Shown here: positions 16,578-24,104 of the stretch, one piece after another
Position numbering within the stretch: the first letter of the stretch is position 1
How the letters are laid out: each line of letters starts with the position of its first letter
Source: Chryseobacterium sp. Leaf201
GTDB taxonomy: Bacteria > Bacteroidota > Bacteroidia > Flavobacteriales > Weeksellaceae
Length of the DNA: 34,396 nucleotides
Assembly: GCF_001421435.1 (NCBI RefSeq)
Contig: NZ_LMKA01000080.1
Coordinates: 1-34,396 of the forward strand
Reading direction: 5' to 3'
Translations under genes and position numbers: made by a program
Notes under the pieces: model-generated
Seen by the model: the letters and a program-made list of their open reading frames with translations, nothing else
Told to the model about the DNA's origin: nothing
Database searches by the model: none

Positions 16578-18995
16578 TTAAAAATCAAATTTTACGCTGG
16601 CACCGATTGTTCTTCCCGGAAGTGTCCTTGCCCTGATGATTCCGTTGGTTCCCTGCAAAGAACCTTCTTCCGCTTCTGTAATGGCCAGGGCATTGAATAC
16701 GTTATTGGCATTTATATTAAGTGTTAAATTGCTTAGAAGCCTGTATGAAACATATGGATTTACGATGATGTAGCCCGGCATAATCAGTTTATTGCTGTCC
16801 TGGGTAAATGCTTTTGTAGATCCTACGGCAAATAAACCGAAACTCAGTTTTTCAATATTTACATTCGGATTGAAGGAGTACATTACTTTCGGAGTCCTTC
16901 TCGGCATATTTCCGATGATGGTTTTGTCGATGGCATTTTTAATTTCAGCATGTGTATACGTTAAACCCGCCTTGATGTCAAAGTTTTTACTGATTTTATA
17001 GAATCCGTCGAACTCAACCCCAAACGATTCATATTTATTCTCTGTTCTCAGCTGTGTGGTGGCTTCGTAATTTGCTTCGATGGTTCTTGCCTGGAACAAA
17101 GTGGTATTCAGGAAATAACTGGATCCTCTTAATTTGTATCCGACCTCGATCTGGTTCAGCTTGTTTACTTTTACGGCATCCAGAGCGGGGTCATCATTAT
17201 TCGTGTAGTTGTAACCTGCAAAAAGAATCCTGTCGGCAGAAGCACTTCCACCCTGGCTTACCCTTGCAAAGACTGCATTACGGGAATTCAACGCATAATT
17301 AGCACCGAATGAGTAGCCGAAAATACCGTATCTGTAATCAACAGGAACTGTTCCGTCCACCACAGCCACAGCAAGTTCCGAGGTTTCAAAAGTTCCGTTC
17401 TGGTTCACATCAATGGTACGCATTGTATTTTTTGTTCCTGCAAAGGTTCCGGATACATTCCCGAAATCATATCTTGCGCCTAAATCCAGCGTCAGGTTCT
17501 GAATTGGGTTGATTTCCACCTGAGCGTGGGGAGCAATCACCGAATATTTGGTATTGTAATTCCTGTTTACGCCTCCAAAGTCCGGAACGCCGTAATGAAG
17601 GAGCCCGTTATCGGTAATTCTAGTTCCCGTATTGCTGACAATATCCACCAGGCGGGCATTGTTATCGGAAACTTCCATCAGATAGGTATTCCAGTTCCAG
17701 GACAGGTTGATATTCTGCGAACTGTTGTACACCCCGGTATTCAGTTTCACTTTATCCCATTTCTTACTGATATTTACATCACTGAAAAAGTTGTTGAGGT
17801 TATTGAGTTTGGTATTGAACAACACGGTTTTCATATACTTGGCATTGCTGTCCACAGCAATATTGGTTCCTGCATAAACAGCGCTTCCATAGCCTGCGAC
17901 AGATTCCAGAATTTCAGATTTACTGCCCACGGAAGCCGGGAATGGCGCGAGAAACTGGCCGTCGTTTGCCGCATATCTTGCCTTGGCATCGACTTTCCAG
18001 CCGGAACCCAGGTCATAATTAAATTCCATGCCTACTGTTTTTGAAACCGAATGCATACCGTCGCGGATATCGCTTTTGAGGATCTGTCCGTTTCCGCCGA
18101 TCGTAAGGTCGTTTTTAAAGTTGGCAGACTGCAAAGCACCTGTTAAGATATCGAAATTGCTGAGCGAACTGTAATCCGGATGAGAATCTGATCCTGCAAC
18201 CGCTACAGGCATCGGCATATAAGCAGCCGTGCGGTCGTCCAGGTATTTACCATATATCCTGAGGCTTCCTTTTTCAAATTTCTTCAATAATGACAAACGG
18301 AACTGCCCGCCGTTATTGGAACTATACCCTGTTTTCCTGGGGCCGTCACCACCTCTGTAGAAACCGCCAACGCCGATGAAAAAGTCTTTACCCAAAGGTG
18401 TCCCGTAGTCTATATCCGTCCTGAAGTTTTTATAATTGAGGCCTGCCTGCTGGGTAATGCTGCCACCCTGTTTTTCGCCTGTTTTCGTAATAAAGTTGAT
18501 GATCCCGGCGGGTGAATTGGAGGCAAAAACAGATGCCGAACCTCCTCTCAGTGCTTCAACGCGGGAAACAAAAGAATCAAACCGGGTAAACTGATCCTGC
18601 GTGCCAAAGGCAATATCCCCGAACTGCATCACCGGAAGACCGTCTTCCTGGATCAGTAAATACCGGGAACCGCCCGCAGAAACCGGGACTCCCCTCACCG
18701 TAATATTGGAGTTTCCCTCGCCGCCTGAAGATTCGGCACGGATCCCCGGGATCGTCCTGAAAATTTCAGCCGTGGTTCTGGGTGCCGCATTGATGATATC
18801 CGCCGGCTTTAAAGATGAAATTGAAGTACTGGTTTTTATTGAAGCTTTAGGATTGGAGCTTCCCGTAATCACCACTTCATCAATGGTCCTGCTTCTGGTA
18901 GATAAGGTATCGGTTACCGCAGTCTGGGAAAACATGAATGCCGCCATATTCATTGTCCCGAAAATCAGTAATTTCTTTATTACTTTTGATTCCAT
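16578..18995 (-). CDS. TonB-dependent receptor for a carbohydrate
   Basis: An 805-residue outer membrane receptor. The ATG at 18995 is chosen because it gives a good signal peptide (MESKVIKKLLIFGTMNMAAF, then MFSQ); a TTG 30 bp upstream would add only a poor extension. The plug domain (about 40-180) includes IDEVVITGSS and FRTIPGIRAESSGGEG, and VEALRGGSASVFASNSPAGI is close to that of proteobacterial sugar receptors. A 22-stranded barrel follows and ends in IGASVKFDF, whose final Phe is the usual barrel signal. There is no SusD partner and no N-terminal carboxypeptidase-like domain, so it is not a SusC. Its neighbours suggest sucrose uptake; iron uptake is the alternative but does not fit the context. 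Confidence 0.85.
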   Translation of the reverse strand: MESKVIKKLLIFGTMNMAAFMFSQTAVTDTLSTRSRTIDEVVITGSSNPKASIKTSTSISSLKPADIINAAPRTTAEIFRTIPGIRAESSGGEGNSNITVRGVPVSAGGSRYLLIQEDGLPVMQFGDIAFGTQDQFTRFDSFVSRVEALRGGSASVFASNSPAGIINFITKTGEKQGGSITQQAGLNYKNFRTDIDYGTPLGKDFFIGVGGFYRGGDGPRKTGYSSNNGGQFRLSLLKKFEKGSLRIYGKYLDDRTAAYMPMPVAVAGSDSHPDYSSLSNFDILTGALQSANFKNDLTIGGNGQILKSDIRDGMHSVSKTVGMEFNYDLGSGWKVDAKARYAANDGQFLAPFPASVGSKSEILESVAGYGSAVYAGTNIAVDSNAKYMKTVLFNTKLNNLNNFFSDVNISKKWDKVKLNTGVYNSSQNINLSWNWNTYLMEVSDNNARLVDIVSNTGTRITDNGLLHYGVPDFGGVNRNYNTKYSVIAPHAQVEINPIQNLTLDLGARYDFGNVSGTFAGTKNTMRTIDVNQNGTFETSELAVAVVDGTVPVDYRYGIFGYSFGANYALNSRNAVFARVSQGGSASADRILFAGYNYTNNDDPALDAVKVNKLNQIEVGYKLRGSSYFLNTTLFQARTIEANYEATTQLRTENKYESFGVEFDGFYKISKNFDIKAGLTYTHAEIKNAIDKTIIGNMPRRTPKVMYSFNPNVNIEKLSFGLFAVGSTKAFTQDSNKLIMPGYIIVNPYVSYRLLSNLTLNINANNVFNALAITEAEEGSLQGTNGIIRARTLPGRTIGASVKFDF

Positions 18996-19022
18996 AATTT
19001 TGTTTAGTTTTTTGCTATGTCT

Positions 19023-19030
19023 CAAAAGTA
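19023..19030 (-). promoter_or_regulatory. Receptor gene promoter -7 box
   Basis: On the - strand this reads TACTTTTG, an exact TAnnTTTG box, 27 bases upstream of the chosen receptor start. A TTTG lies 15 bases further upstream, somewhat close for the -33 element. Confidence 0.5.
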
Positions 19031-19088
19031 TTTTTTTTAGGGTATCAAATGATGATTTTAAACGGAACGTTAACGGCAGCGGAATATC

Positions 19089-19111
19089 AACCGTTTGCGC
19101 AACCGTTTGCG
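19089..19111. promoter_or_regulatory. LacI-type operator in a 12-bp tandem repeat
   Basis: AACCGTTTGCG occurs twice, one base apart. Across the junction, CGCAACCGTTTGCG at 19098-19111 is a near-palindrome centred on CG, close to the CGCAAACGTTTGCG type bound by LacI/PurR-family proteins. It lies in the divergent region between the receptor and lacI genes. Confidence 0.65.
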
Positions 19112-19237
19112 GTTAATAACTTTCTGTAATATTAACTTTTATTTAACAGAAAAACTGATTTTATTTAACATATATTAACAAAATTTGAATCAATTATTAT
19201 TCTTAATTTCTCCGGATATTTGATCCTGCAACGTAAA

Positions 19238-20206
19238 ATGAAAAGAACGACCATAAAAGACCTCGCTGAAATGCTCAATATAAGTACTTCTACGGTTTCG
19301 AGAGCACTGAAAGATCATCCTGACATCAGCAGTTCGGTAAAAATCAAGGTGAGAGAAGCGGCTGAGACATTTAATTATGTTCCCAATGATTTTGCGATTA
19401 ATTTCAGGAAAAAATCATCGAAAGTCATTGGACTGATTGTTCCCGAAATATCAATGTTCTTCCTGCCGTCGGTCATTAAAGGGATTTCTTCCGTTCTTAA
19501 CAAAGAAGGCTACCGTTTTTTCATTTTATCGTCCGATGATTCTTATGAAACGGAAAAGGAACACCTGGAAACCTGTATTAATTCCAGGGTAGACGGAATC
19601 TTAATTTCCCTGACGAAGGAAACAAAGGATTGCGGACATTTGAAAAAGCTGAAGGATATGGAAGTCCCGGCCGTTATTTTCGATAAATCAGTCCCACAGA
19701 ATATCTTTGAATCGGTAGTCTTCGACAATAAAAAAAATGCTGAGCTGTCTGCTGAAAAATTAATCAGTCACGGCTGCAGGAATATCCTGGCCATCTTCGG
19801 GAATGAAAGCCTGGAAATTACCCAGAACCGGAAAGAAGCTTTTTTAGAAAAGATGAAGGAGTTTCCGGACATTCACGTTCATACCATCTTCTGTAAATCC
19901 GCAGACATTGTCAAGGAGCAGCTGGATGTATTGCTGGACACGCATTTGTTTGACGGCTTTTTCGCCATGAGCGATGAAACGTTGATGGGGCTCCACAGTT
20001 CGCTAATCAAAAGAAACCTCAACAGCACCAACAAAAAAGTGGTTGCCATAAGTGAAGGCACGCTTCCGAAATACCTGGATGAAACCTACGAATACCAGAT
20101 TAATAACGGCTATGAAATGGGTATTTTTGCGGCTGCGAAATTAATGGCCTCCATCATGACGGCAAACCCTGCTGCTGAAACTTCAAATACCGTTTATTAT
20201 CTTTAA
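19238..20206 (+). CDS. LacI-family regulator, sugar locus
   Basis: A 322-residue LacI/GalR-type regulator, divergent from the receptor-led sugar genes. The N-terminal helix-turn-helix (TTIKDLAEMLNISTSTVSRA, then LKDHPDISSSVK) is intact, and the periplasmic-binding-like core begins at VIGLIVPEISMFFL. The start is the ATG before KRTTIKDL; a TTG 18 bp upstream is possible but adds only six residues outside the domain. The C-terminus stops at NTVYYL, about ten residues earlier than usual: the short final strand seen in most LacI proteins, and in the gene at 20473, is missing. It probably represses the disaccharide genes through the tandem site at 19089-19111. Confidence 0.87.
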   Translation: MKRTTIKDLAEMLNISTSTVSRALKDHPDISSSVKIKVREAAETFNYVPNDFAINFRKKSSKVIGLIVPEISMFFLPSVIKGISSVLNKEGYRFFILSSDDSYETEKEHLETCINSRVDGILISLTKETKDCGHLKKLKDMEVPAVIFDKSVPQNIFESVVFDNKKNAELSAEKLISHGCRNILAIFGNESLEITQNRKEAFLEKMKEFPDIHVHTIFCKSADIVKEQLDVLLDTHLFDGFFAMSDETLMGLHSSLIKRNLNSTNKKVVAISEGTLPKYLDETYEYQINNGYEMGIFAAAKLMASIMTANPAAETSNTVYYL

Positions 20207-20258
20207 TATTGATATCAGCTCAGCCGGGAGACAGAATCTGAATATTTAAAAATGCAAC

Positions 20259-20283
20259 AACCCTTATTTTCAGGGTTTAAAAA
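20259..20283 (+). terminator. Weak hairpin after the first lacI
   Basis: AACCCT at 20259-20264 pairs with AGGGTT at 20272-20277 around a 7-nt loop. The following bases are TTTAAAAAA rather than a clean T-run, so this is a modest candidate. Confidence 0.4.
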
Positions 20284-20400
20284 ATCCTTACAGGACCTGT
20301 AACATCACCTTAAATGAAAGAAAATTAAGCTTTAAATACATGGTATTCAGCATCATTCATAATCTTCCTTAAAATACACAATAATTCCTTTTTCGAGATA

Positions 20401-20408
20401 TAATTTTG
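20401..20408 (+). promoter_or_regulatory. Second lacI promoter -7 box
   Basis: TAATTTTG matches TAnnTTTG. It lies 65 bp upstream of the ATG at 20473, with an inverted repeat (20428-20448) in the leader between them. Confidence 0.5.
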
Positions 20409-20427
20409 ATTAAATTTACGTCACTAA

Positions 20428-20448
20428 TGTACGCCGTTCCGGCATACA
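20428..20448. promoter_or_regulatory. 21-bp inverted repeat in the second lacI leader
   Basis: TGTACGCCG and CGGCATACA pair in 8 of 9 positions around TTC. Placed just downstream of the -7 box, it could be an autoregulatory operator or a small stem in the 5' leader. Its centre is odd-length, unlike most LacI sites. Confidence 0.45.
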
Positions 20449-20472
20449 GGGAGACCTCTGCAAAAAACGTGT

Positions 20473-21501
20473 ATGAATAAAAAAAGTGCCACCATATATG
20501 ACATCTCGAAGAAGCTAAACGTAAGTGTGGCAACTGTTTCCCGAGCATTGAACGACCATCCGAGGATAAGCTATGCTACGAAAGACCTGGTGAAGAAAAC
20601 TGCCAAGGAAATGAACTATAAGCAGAATAATCTTGCGAAGGCTCTGAAAAGCGGGGAAACAAAAAACGTGGGAATCATTGTGCCTTATATCAATACCAAT
20701 TTCTTTTCCTCTGTGATCCGTGGAATTGAGGAAGAGCTTTCTCCGCACGGCTATCATGTGATCATCTGCCAGAGCCACGAAGATGTGAATATTGAGAAAA
20801 GACACTTAAACACGCTGCTTAATGCGCAGGTGGACGGGATTTTCATGTCGGTTTCCAAAACAACGGTTGATACGGAACATATCCAGAGTATTCTGGACAC
20901 CTCAAACACGCCGATTATATTTTTCGACCGTAAAAGGGATATCGGAGGAATCAGCACGATAACCATTGATGATTACCGCGGCGGCTACCTTGCTACTGAA
21001 CACCTGATTAGTGAGGGATATAAAAACATCTGTCATTTTTCCGGCGACCTGAATCTTGAAATCTACCAGAACCGTCTGAATGGTTATAAACAGGCCCTGA
21101 TTAACCACCAGTTACCGGTAAAGGAAGAAAATATCATCTCAACGGGAAGTTCTATTGACGCCGGCATTGAAGCCATAAAAACACTCTGGAACAGAAAGTC
21201 TATTCCCGATGCTATTTTTTCTTCAAGTGATTTTGCCGCATTGGGTGCCTGCCAGGAATTAAAAAAACGCAACATTAAAATTCCGGAAGAAGTTGCCGTC
21301 ATCGGTTTTTCCAACGAGCCGTTTACTCAATTTATGGAGCTTGCCATGAGTTCCGTAGACCAGACTCCTGTAACCATGGGGAAAATGGCCGGACAGGTTT
21401 TTATAGAAGGTGTAAAAGAAAATGGATCAGGAATTTCTACTGAGAAAAAGGTGGTTCTGGCGCCGCAGCTTTGCGTGAGGAAATCTTCGAAGAGGAGGTA
21501 G
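20473..21501 (+). CDS. LacI-family regulator, second copy
   Basis: A 342-residue full-length LacI/GalR regulator. The helix-turn-helix is ATIYDISKKLNVSVATVSRA (about 6-25), followed by the hinge region to KSGETKNVGIIVPYINTNFF. The effector core has the usual DGIFMSVSKTT and PDAIFSSSDFAALGACQEL segments, and EEVAVIGFSNEPF plus SSVDQTPVTMGKMAG, which mark the ligand-binding and dimer region; the final strand (KKVVLAPQLCVR) is present. It resembles the neighbouring regulator in layout but is clearly diverged. Its target is not shown by position: either the sugar genes behind it or the hexuronate operon some 2.6 kb ahead. Confidence 0.88.
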   Translation: MNKKSATIYDISKKLNVSVATVSRALNDHPRISYATKDLVKKTAKEMNYKQNNLAKALKSGETKNVGIIVPYINTNFFSSVIRGIEEELSPHGYHVIICQSHEDVNIEKRHLNTLLNAQVDGIFMSVSKTTVDTEHIQSILDTSNTPIIFFDRKRDIGGISTITIDDYRGGYLATEHLISEGYKNICHFSGDLNLEIYQNRLNGYKQALINHQLPVKEENIISTGSSIDAGIEAIKTLWNRKSIPDAIFSSSDFAALGACQELKKRNIKIPEEVAVIGFSNEPFTQFMELAMSSVDQTPVTMGKMAGQVFIEGVKENGSGISTEKKVVLAPQLCVRKSSKRR

Positions 21502-21725
21502 TTTTTACTTTTTTTTGTCTGAATCAGATATTCGAAGTAGCCAGTCAAAAGAGTATTGCTTATTTTCTTAACGCTTTCATTTCATAGTTCACTTTAAAGT
21601 AAATTACACAGAACCTTTGTCATTCTGACGGAGGAAGAAGCTTAGTGTAGAACTGATTTTTATCTCAAAAAAACATCACTTGTTTGTAATCCAAGACATT
21701 AAAATTTGAGGAATGTGATTGTTGC

Positions 21726-22319
21726 TTAATTCGCCAATCTTCTTTTCTTGTAATTCGTAAGGTAAATTCCTTTTTCGGAGCTTTTTGAAAAATTGCTTCC
21801 GAATTCCCAAAACAGTCGTGCCTTTGCTCTTGCATTTTCATTGGTGAAATTTTCGTATTCAATTCTGTAAATAGAACTGAACAGTCGTGACCGCCCTACG
21901 CCATGGTGACAATGAATAAGAACAGGATAATTTCCGGGATTATCCATGATCTTTAAAAATTTCTGAACCGTACTGTCTTCGGGGATCTGATCAGTAGGCA
22001 GATTAACATAATGCACACCGGCAATCTGATCGGCTGCATATTCCTCTGCATTTACCTGCTTTTTGGTCTCAGGATTTAAGGCAGTCTGTACCAGGCCGTC
22101 ACGCAGATCAACAATTGTTTTTATCCTGTACTCACTAACGACATCCGCTAATTTTTCCGGAGAAACCACCCCTGAGTTATACACCTTATTTTCGGAAATC
22201 GTTACCAGGTTATACCGTATTTTTTTCTGATACAATACAAACGCCAGAACCAGGGCTGCTGCTACAACCAACGAAATTAATATCCTTTTTGTTATACTGT
22301 TTTTGAAACTCAGGTTCAT
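21726..22319 (-). CDS. Membrane-anchored tyrosine/dual-specificity phosphatase-like protein
   Basis: A 197-residue protein. A single membrane helix lies near the start (about residues 13-30), and the rest would face the periplasm or cell surface. The catalytic loop HCHHGVGRS (His136, Cys137, Arg143, Ser144) is the HC-x5-R signature of cysteine-based tyrosine or dual-specificity phosphatases. An early IVDLRDG motif (about 69-75) is typical of the bacterial DSP branch. DQIPED near 110-115 could supply the general-acid aspartate. Substrate may be a phosphotyrosine or a phosphorylated lipid or sugar. It stands alone and has no obvious link to neighbours. Confidence 0.8.
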   Translation of the reverse strand: MNLSFKNSITKRILISLVVAAALVLAFVLYQKKIRYNLVTISENKVYNSGVVSPEKLADVVSEYRIKTIVDLRDGLVQTALNPETKKQVNAEEYAADQIAGVHYVNLPTDQIPEDSTVQKFLKIMDNPGNYPVLIHCHHGVGRSRLFSSIYRIEYENFTNENARAKARLFWEFGSNFSKSSEKGIYLTNYKKRRLAN

Positions 22320-22459
22320 AAGGTTTTGACGATTACATTTTAATTGCTGCGAATCTACAATCTTTTTTAGAATATTGATAAATCTTTGTATTGATTAATG
22401 AAAATATGCGTGTTGTTTGTGTTTGTTGTATTTGCATTTGTAATTGTAAAGTTTCTAAA

Positions 22460-22525
22460 CCACCCCGTCTTTTTCCTTTCGGAAAACTCTATCCCTCCAG
22501 GGGAGGGGAATTTTTGACAGGGTGG
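22460..22525. repeat. 66-bp cloverleaf-like palindromic element
   Basis: Outer arms CCACCCCGTC (22460-22469) and GACAGGGTGG (22516-22525) pair in 9 of 10 positions. Between them are two inner hairpins: TTTTCC with GGAAAA, and CCCTCC with GGAGGG around AGG. The whole would fold as a three-way junction. It is GC-rich against an AT-rich setting and looks like a REP-type dispersed element. Confidence 0.7.
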
Positions 22526-22596
22526 CTGGTTTCGCTGAAACCGAAAACTGTTTTTGTTTTAATATAAATTAAACTTGCCATTACCTTTTATTTAAT

Positions 22597-22604
22597 TATT
22601 TTTG
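22597..22604 (+). promoter_or_regulatory. Acyltransferase promoter -7 box
   Basis: TATTTTTG fits TAnnTTTG and lies 56 bp before the chosen start codon. It overlaps the first copy of a 13-bp direct repeat. Confidence 0.45.
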
Positions 22605-22650
22605 CCAAATGATAGTTTGGGTTGACACATTGCGTACTGCCAAATGATAG
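22603..22650 (+). repeat. 13-bp direct repeat before the acyltransferase gene
   Basis: TGCCAAATGATAG occurs at 22603-22615 and again at 22638-22650, 35 bp apart. The first copy overlaps the promoter box and the second lies close to the start codon. It may be a regulator site or a small duplication. Confidence 0.7.
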
Positions 22651-22660
22651 CATAAATTTT

Positions 22661-23674
22661 ATGATAATAAATCAAATCACTTTTACCCGATTTTTAGCGG
22701 CAATATCAATTGTGATATTTCATTTTGGACACAGTACTTTTTTTTATGAAAATAATTATATAAACTTTATCATTTCTCATGCTAATATTGGTGTAAGCTA
22801 TTTTTTTATTTTATCTGGTTTTATTATGGTTATAGCCTATAATAATAAAAGTATTAAGGTATTTGATTATTATAAAAATAGATTTGCCCGAATATATCCT
22901 ATGTACATTTTTGCACTATTATTATTTTTAGTAATTTCTAATAATAATAGTAAGACACTGATTCTTTATCATATTTTAGGAATACAATCATGGATTCCTG
23001 GATTTCCTTTAACATTAAATATGCCTGGATGGTCTATTTCTGTTGAAATATTTTTTTACAGCTTATTTCCTCTTATTTTTTACTTTCTTAAAAAGTATAC
23101 TTTTAAAACGGTTTCAATAGCTATAATTACAATTTGGATTATAAGTCAGCTATTTACACACTTTTTTATTATGAATTTTTATGAAGGATATCCTTCAAAA
23201 AGTCATGATTTTATATTTTATTTTCCAATTATACATTTAAACGAATTTCTAATTGGAAATTTATCTGCATTGTTTTTTTTAACAAAAATGAAAATTAAAA
23301 ACTATGACATTCTAATAATACTATTTGTATTACTAACAATTGCAATTTTTAAATTCACATCATTACAACTGCATAATGGTTTGCTGGCTATAACATTTGC
23401 TCCGCTAATAATTTTGATATCTGCAAACACGGGTTATATAACAAAAATATTTGATAATAAAATATTACGCTATTTAGGAGAAGTAAGCTATTCATTATAT
23501 ATACTCCAATATCCTGTTAATGTGATAATGAAAAAAACATTTATATATTATAATATACCAACTAATAATATGCAATTCTTTTCTGTTTTCGTATTGGTTT
23601 TATTAGCTTTTTCAATCATTTCATATGAATTAATTGAAAAAAATACTAGACGATTAATAAAAAATTTCCTCTAA
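22661..23674 (+). CDS. Acyltransferase-3 family membrane protein, AT-rich
   Basis: About 337 residues with some ten membrane helices, of the acyltransferase-3 (OafA/YrhL-like) family, which O-acetylates or O-acylates surface glycans. The N-terminal family motif R-x10-H is present: Arg10 and His21 in TRFLAAISIVIFHFGHS. Other landmarks are the conserved PMYIFALLLF stretch after FARIY, and WSISVEIFFYSLFPL. The ATG at 22661 is preferred because a TTG 39 bp upstream would add residues unlike the family start. The codons are strikingly A/T-rich next to all neighbours, the clearest sign of recent transfer in the window. It is a single gene with its own promoter and no glycan neighbours. Confidence 0.85.
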   Translation: MIINQITFTRFLAAISIVIFHFGHSTFFYENNYINFIISHANIGVSYFFILSGFIMVIAYNNKSIKVFDYYKNRFARIYPMYIFALLLFLVISNNNSKTLILYHILGIQSWIPGFPLTLNMPGWSISVEIFFYSLFPLIFYFLKKYTFKTVSIAIITIWIISQLFTHFFIMNFYEGYPSKSHDFIFYFPIIHLNEFLIGNLSALFFLTKMKIKNYDILIILFVLLTIAIFKFTSLQLHNGLLAITFAPLIILISANTGYITKIFDNKILRYLGEVSYSLYILQYPVNVIMKKTFIYYNIPTNNMQFFSVFVLVLLAFSIISYELIEKNTRRLIKNFL

Positions 23675-24043
23675 CAGATTATTGAATAAAGCCAATTTAC
23701 TACTCACAAATTTTTAAAGGTTGAAGCTGTTCTAATGATAACTAACAGTTTAAAATCTGCTTATATTTTGTTTGGAAATTAATCTAATCTTTAAATAACG
23801 TATCTTGAATGTATTCGGGATGTATTGGTTGGGGTTTGGAACGTCAAGTTTGGGGGTGGTGACGTGGAGGGAATATGTTTTGTTTCTGCTGATGCGAGCG
23901 TCTCACTCGTATCTTATGAAATCCGATGTCGCAGATTTGCAATCCGTGACTTTATACGTAATGTAACGCTATCAAAATGTTATAGCTATTTATTGTAAGT
24001 AAGAAATAAACACGGATTGCAAATCCACGCTATCTACAAAAAG
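23675..24043. other. Intergenic region with repeat remnants
   Basis: Between the acyltransferase gene and the hexuronate terminator. No gene was seen. It holds a G/T-rich stretch, a short hairpin (GCGAG with CTCGT, about 23894-23913), and the 15-bp inverted repeat at 23934-24025, and may be the debris of a non-autonomous mobile repeat. Confidence 0.55.
23934..24025. repeat. 15-bp perfect inverted repeat, REP/MITE-like
   Basis: GATTTGCAATCCGTG at 23934-23948 and its exact complement at 24011-24025 enclose 62 bp. Each arm is itself near-palindromic (GGATTGCAAATCC). The enclosed DNA repeats CGCTATC, which also occurs just after the right arm. No transposase lies nearby. Confidence 0.7.
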
Positions 24044-24075
24044 AAAACGCTCCTTACCGAAGCAAGAAGCATTTT
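24044..24075 (-). terminator. Terminator of the hexuronate operon
   Basis: On the - strand AAAATGCTTCTT pairs over 12 bp (two G-U) with AAGGAGCGTTTT around an 8-nt loop, followed by CTTTTTG. It lies 30 bp after the uxaA stop. Confidence 0.75.
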
Positions 24076-24104
24076 CAATCCTAATATTTAATATAATTAA
24101 CCCA

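Larger units (their letters stand above)
22320..22660. other. Intergenic region with structured repeat
   Basis: About 340 bp between the phosphatase and the acyltransferase genes, which diverge. It contains the 66-bp cloverleaf-like element at 22460-22525, a promoter box at 22597-22604 and a 13-bp direct repeat at 22603-22650; otherwise no gene was seen. Confidence 0.6.

Noticed and set aside
17526..18044. A 172-codon open frame antisense to the TonB receptor
   Set aside because: Composition resembles a reverse-complement of beta-barrel codons; no start signal, domain or neighbour supports it.
16578..18995. Siderophore receptor
   Set aside because: The receptor has the plug of the siderophore-type superfamily, but its neighbours are a sugar permease, a glycosidase and a LacI regulator, with no iron genes or Fur-like site seen.
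21502..21725. Terminator or small RNA after the second lacI
   Set aside because: T-rich stretches are present, but no stable stem or promoter box could be found.
22603..22650. Attachment-site pair of an integrative element
   Set aside because: The copies are only 35 bp apart, and no integrase, tRNA or recombinase is present.
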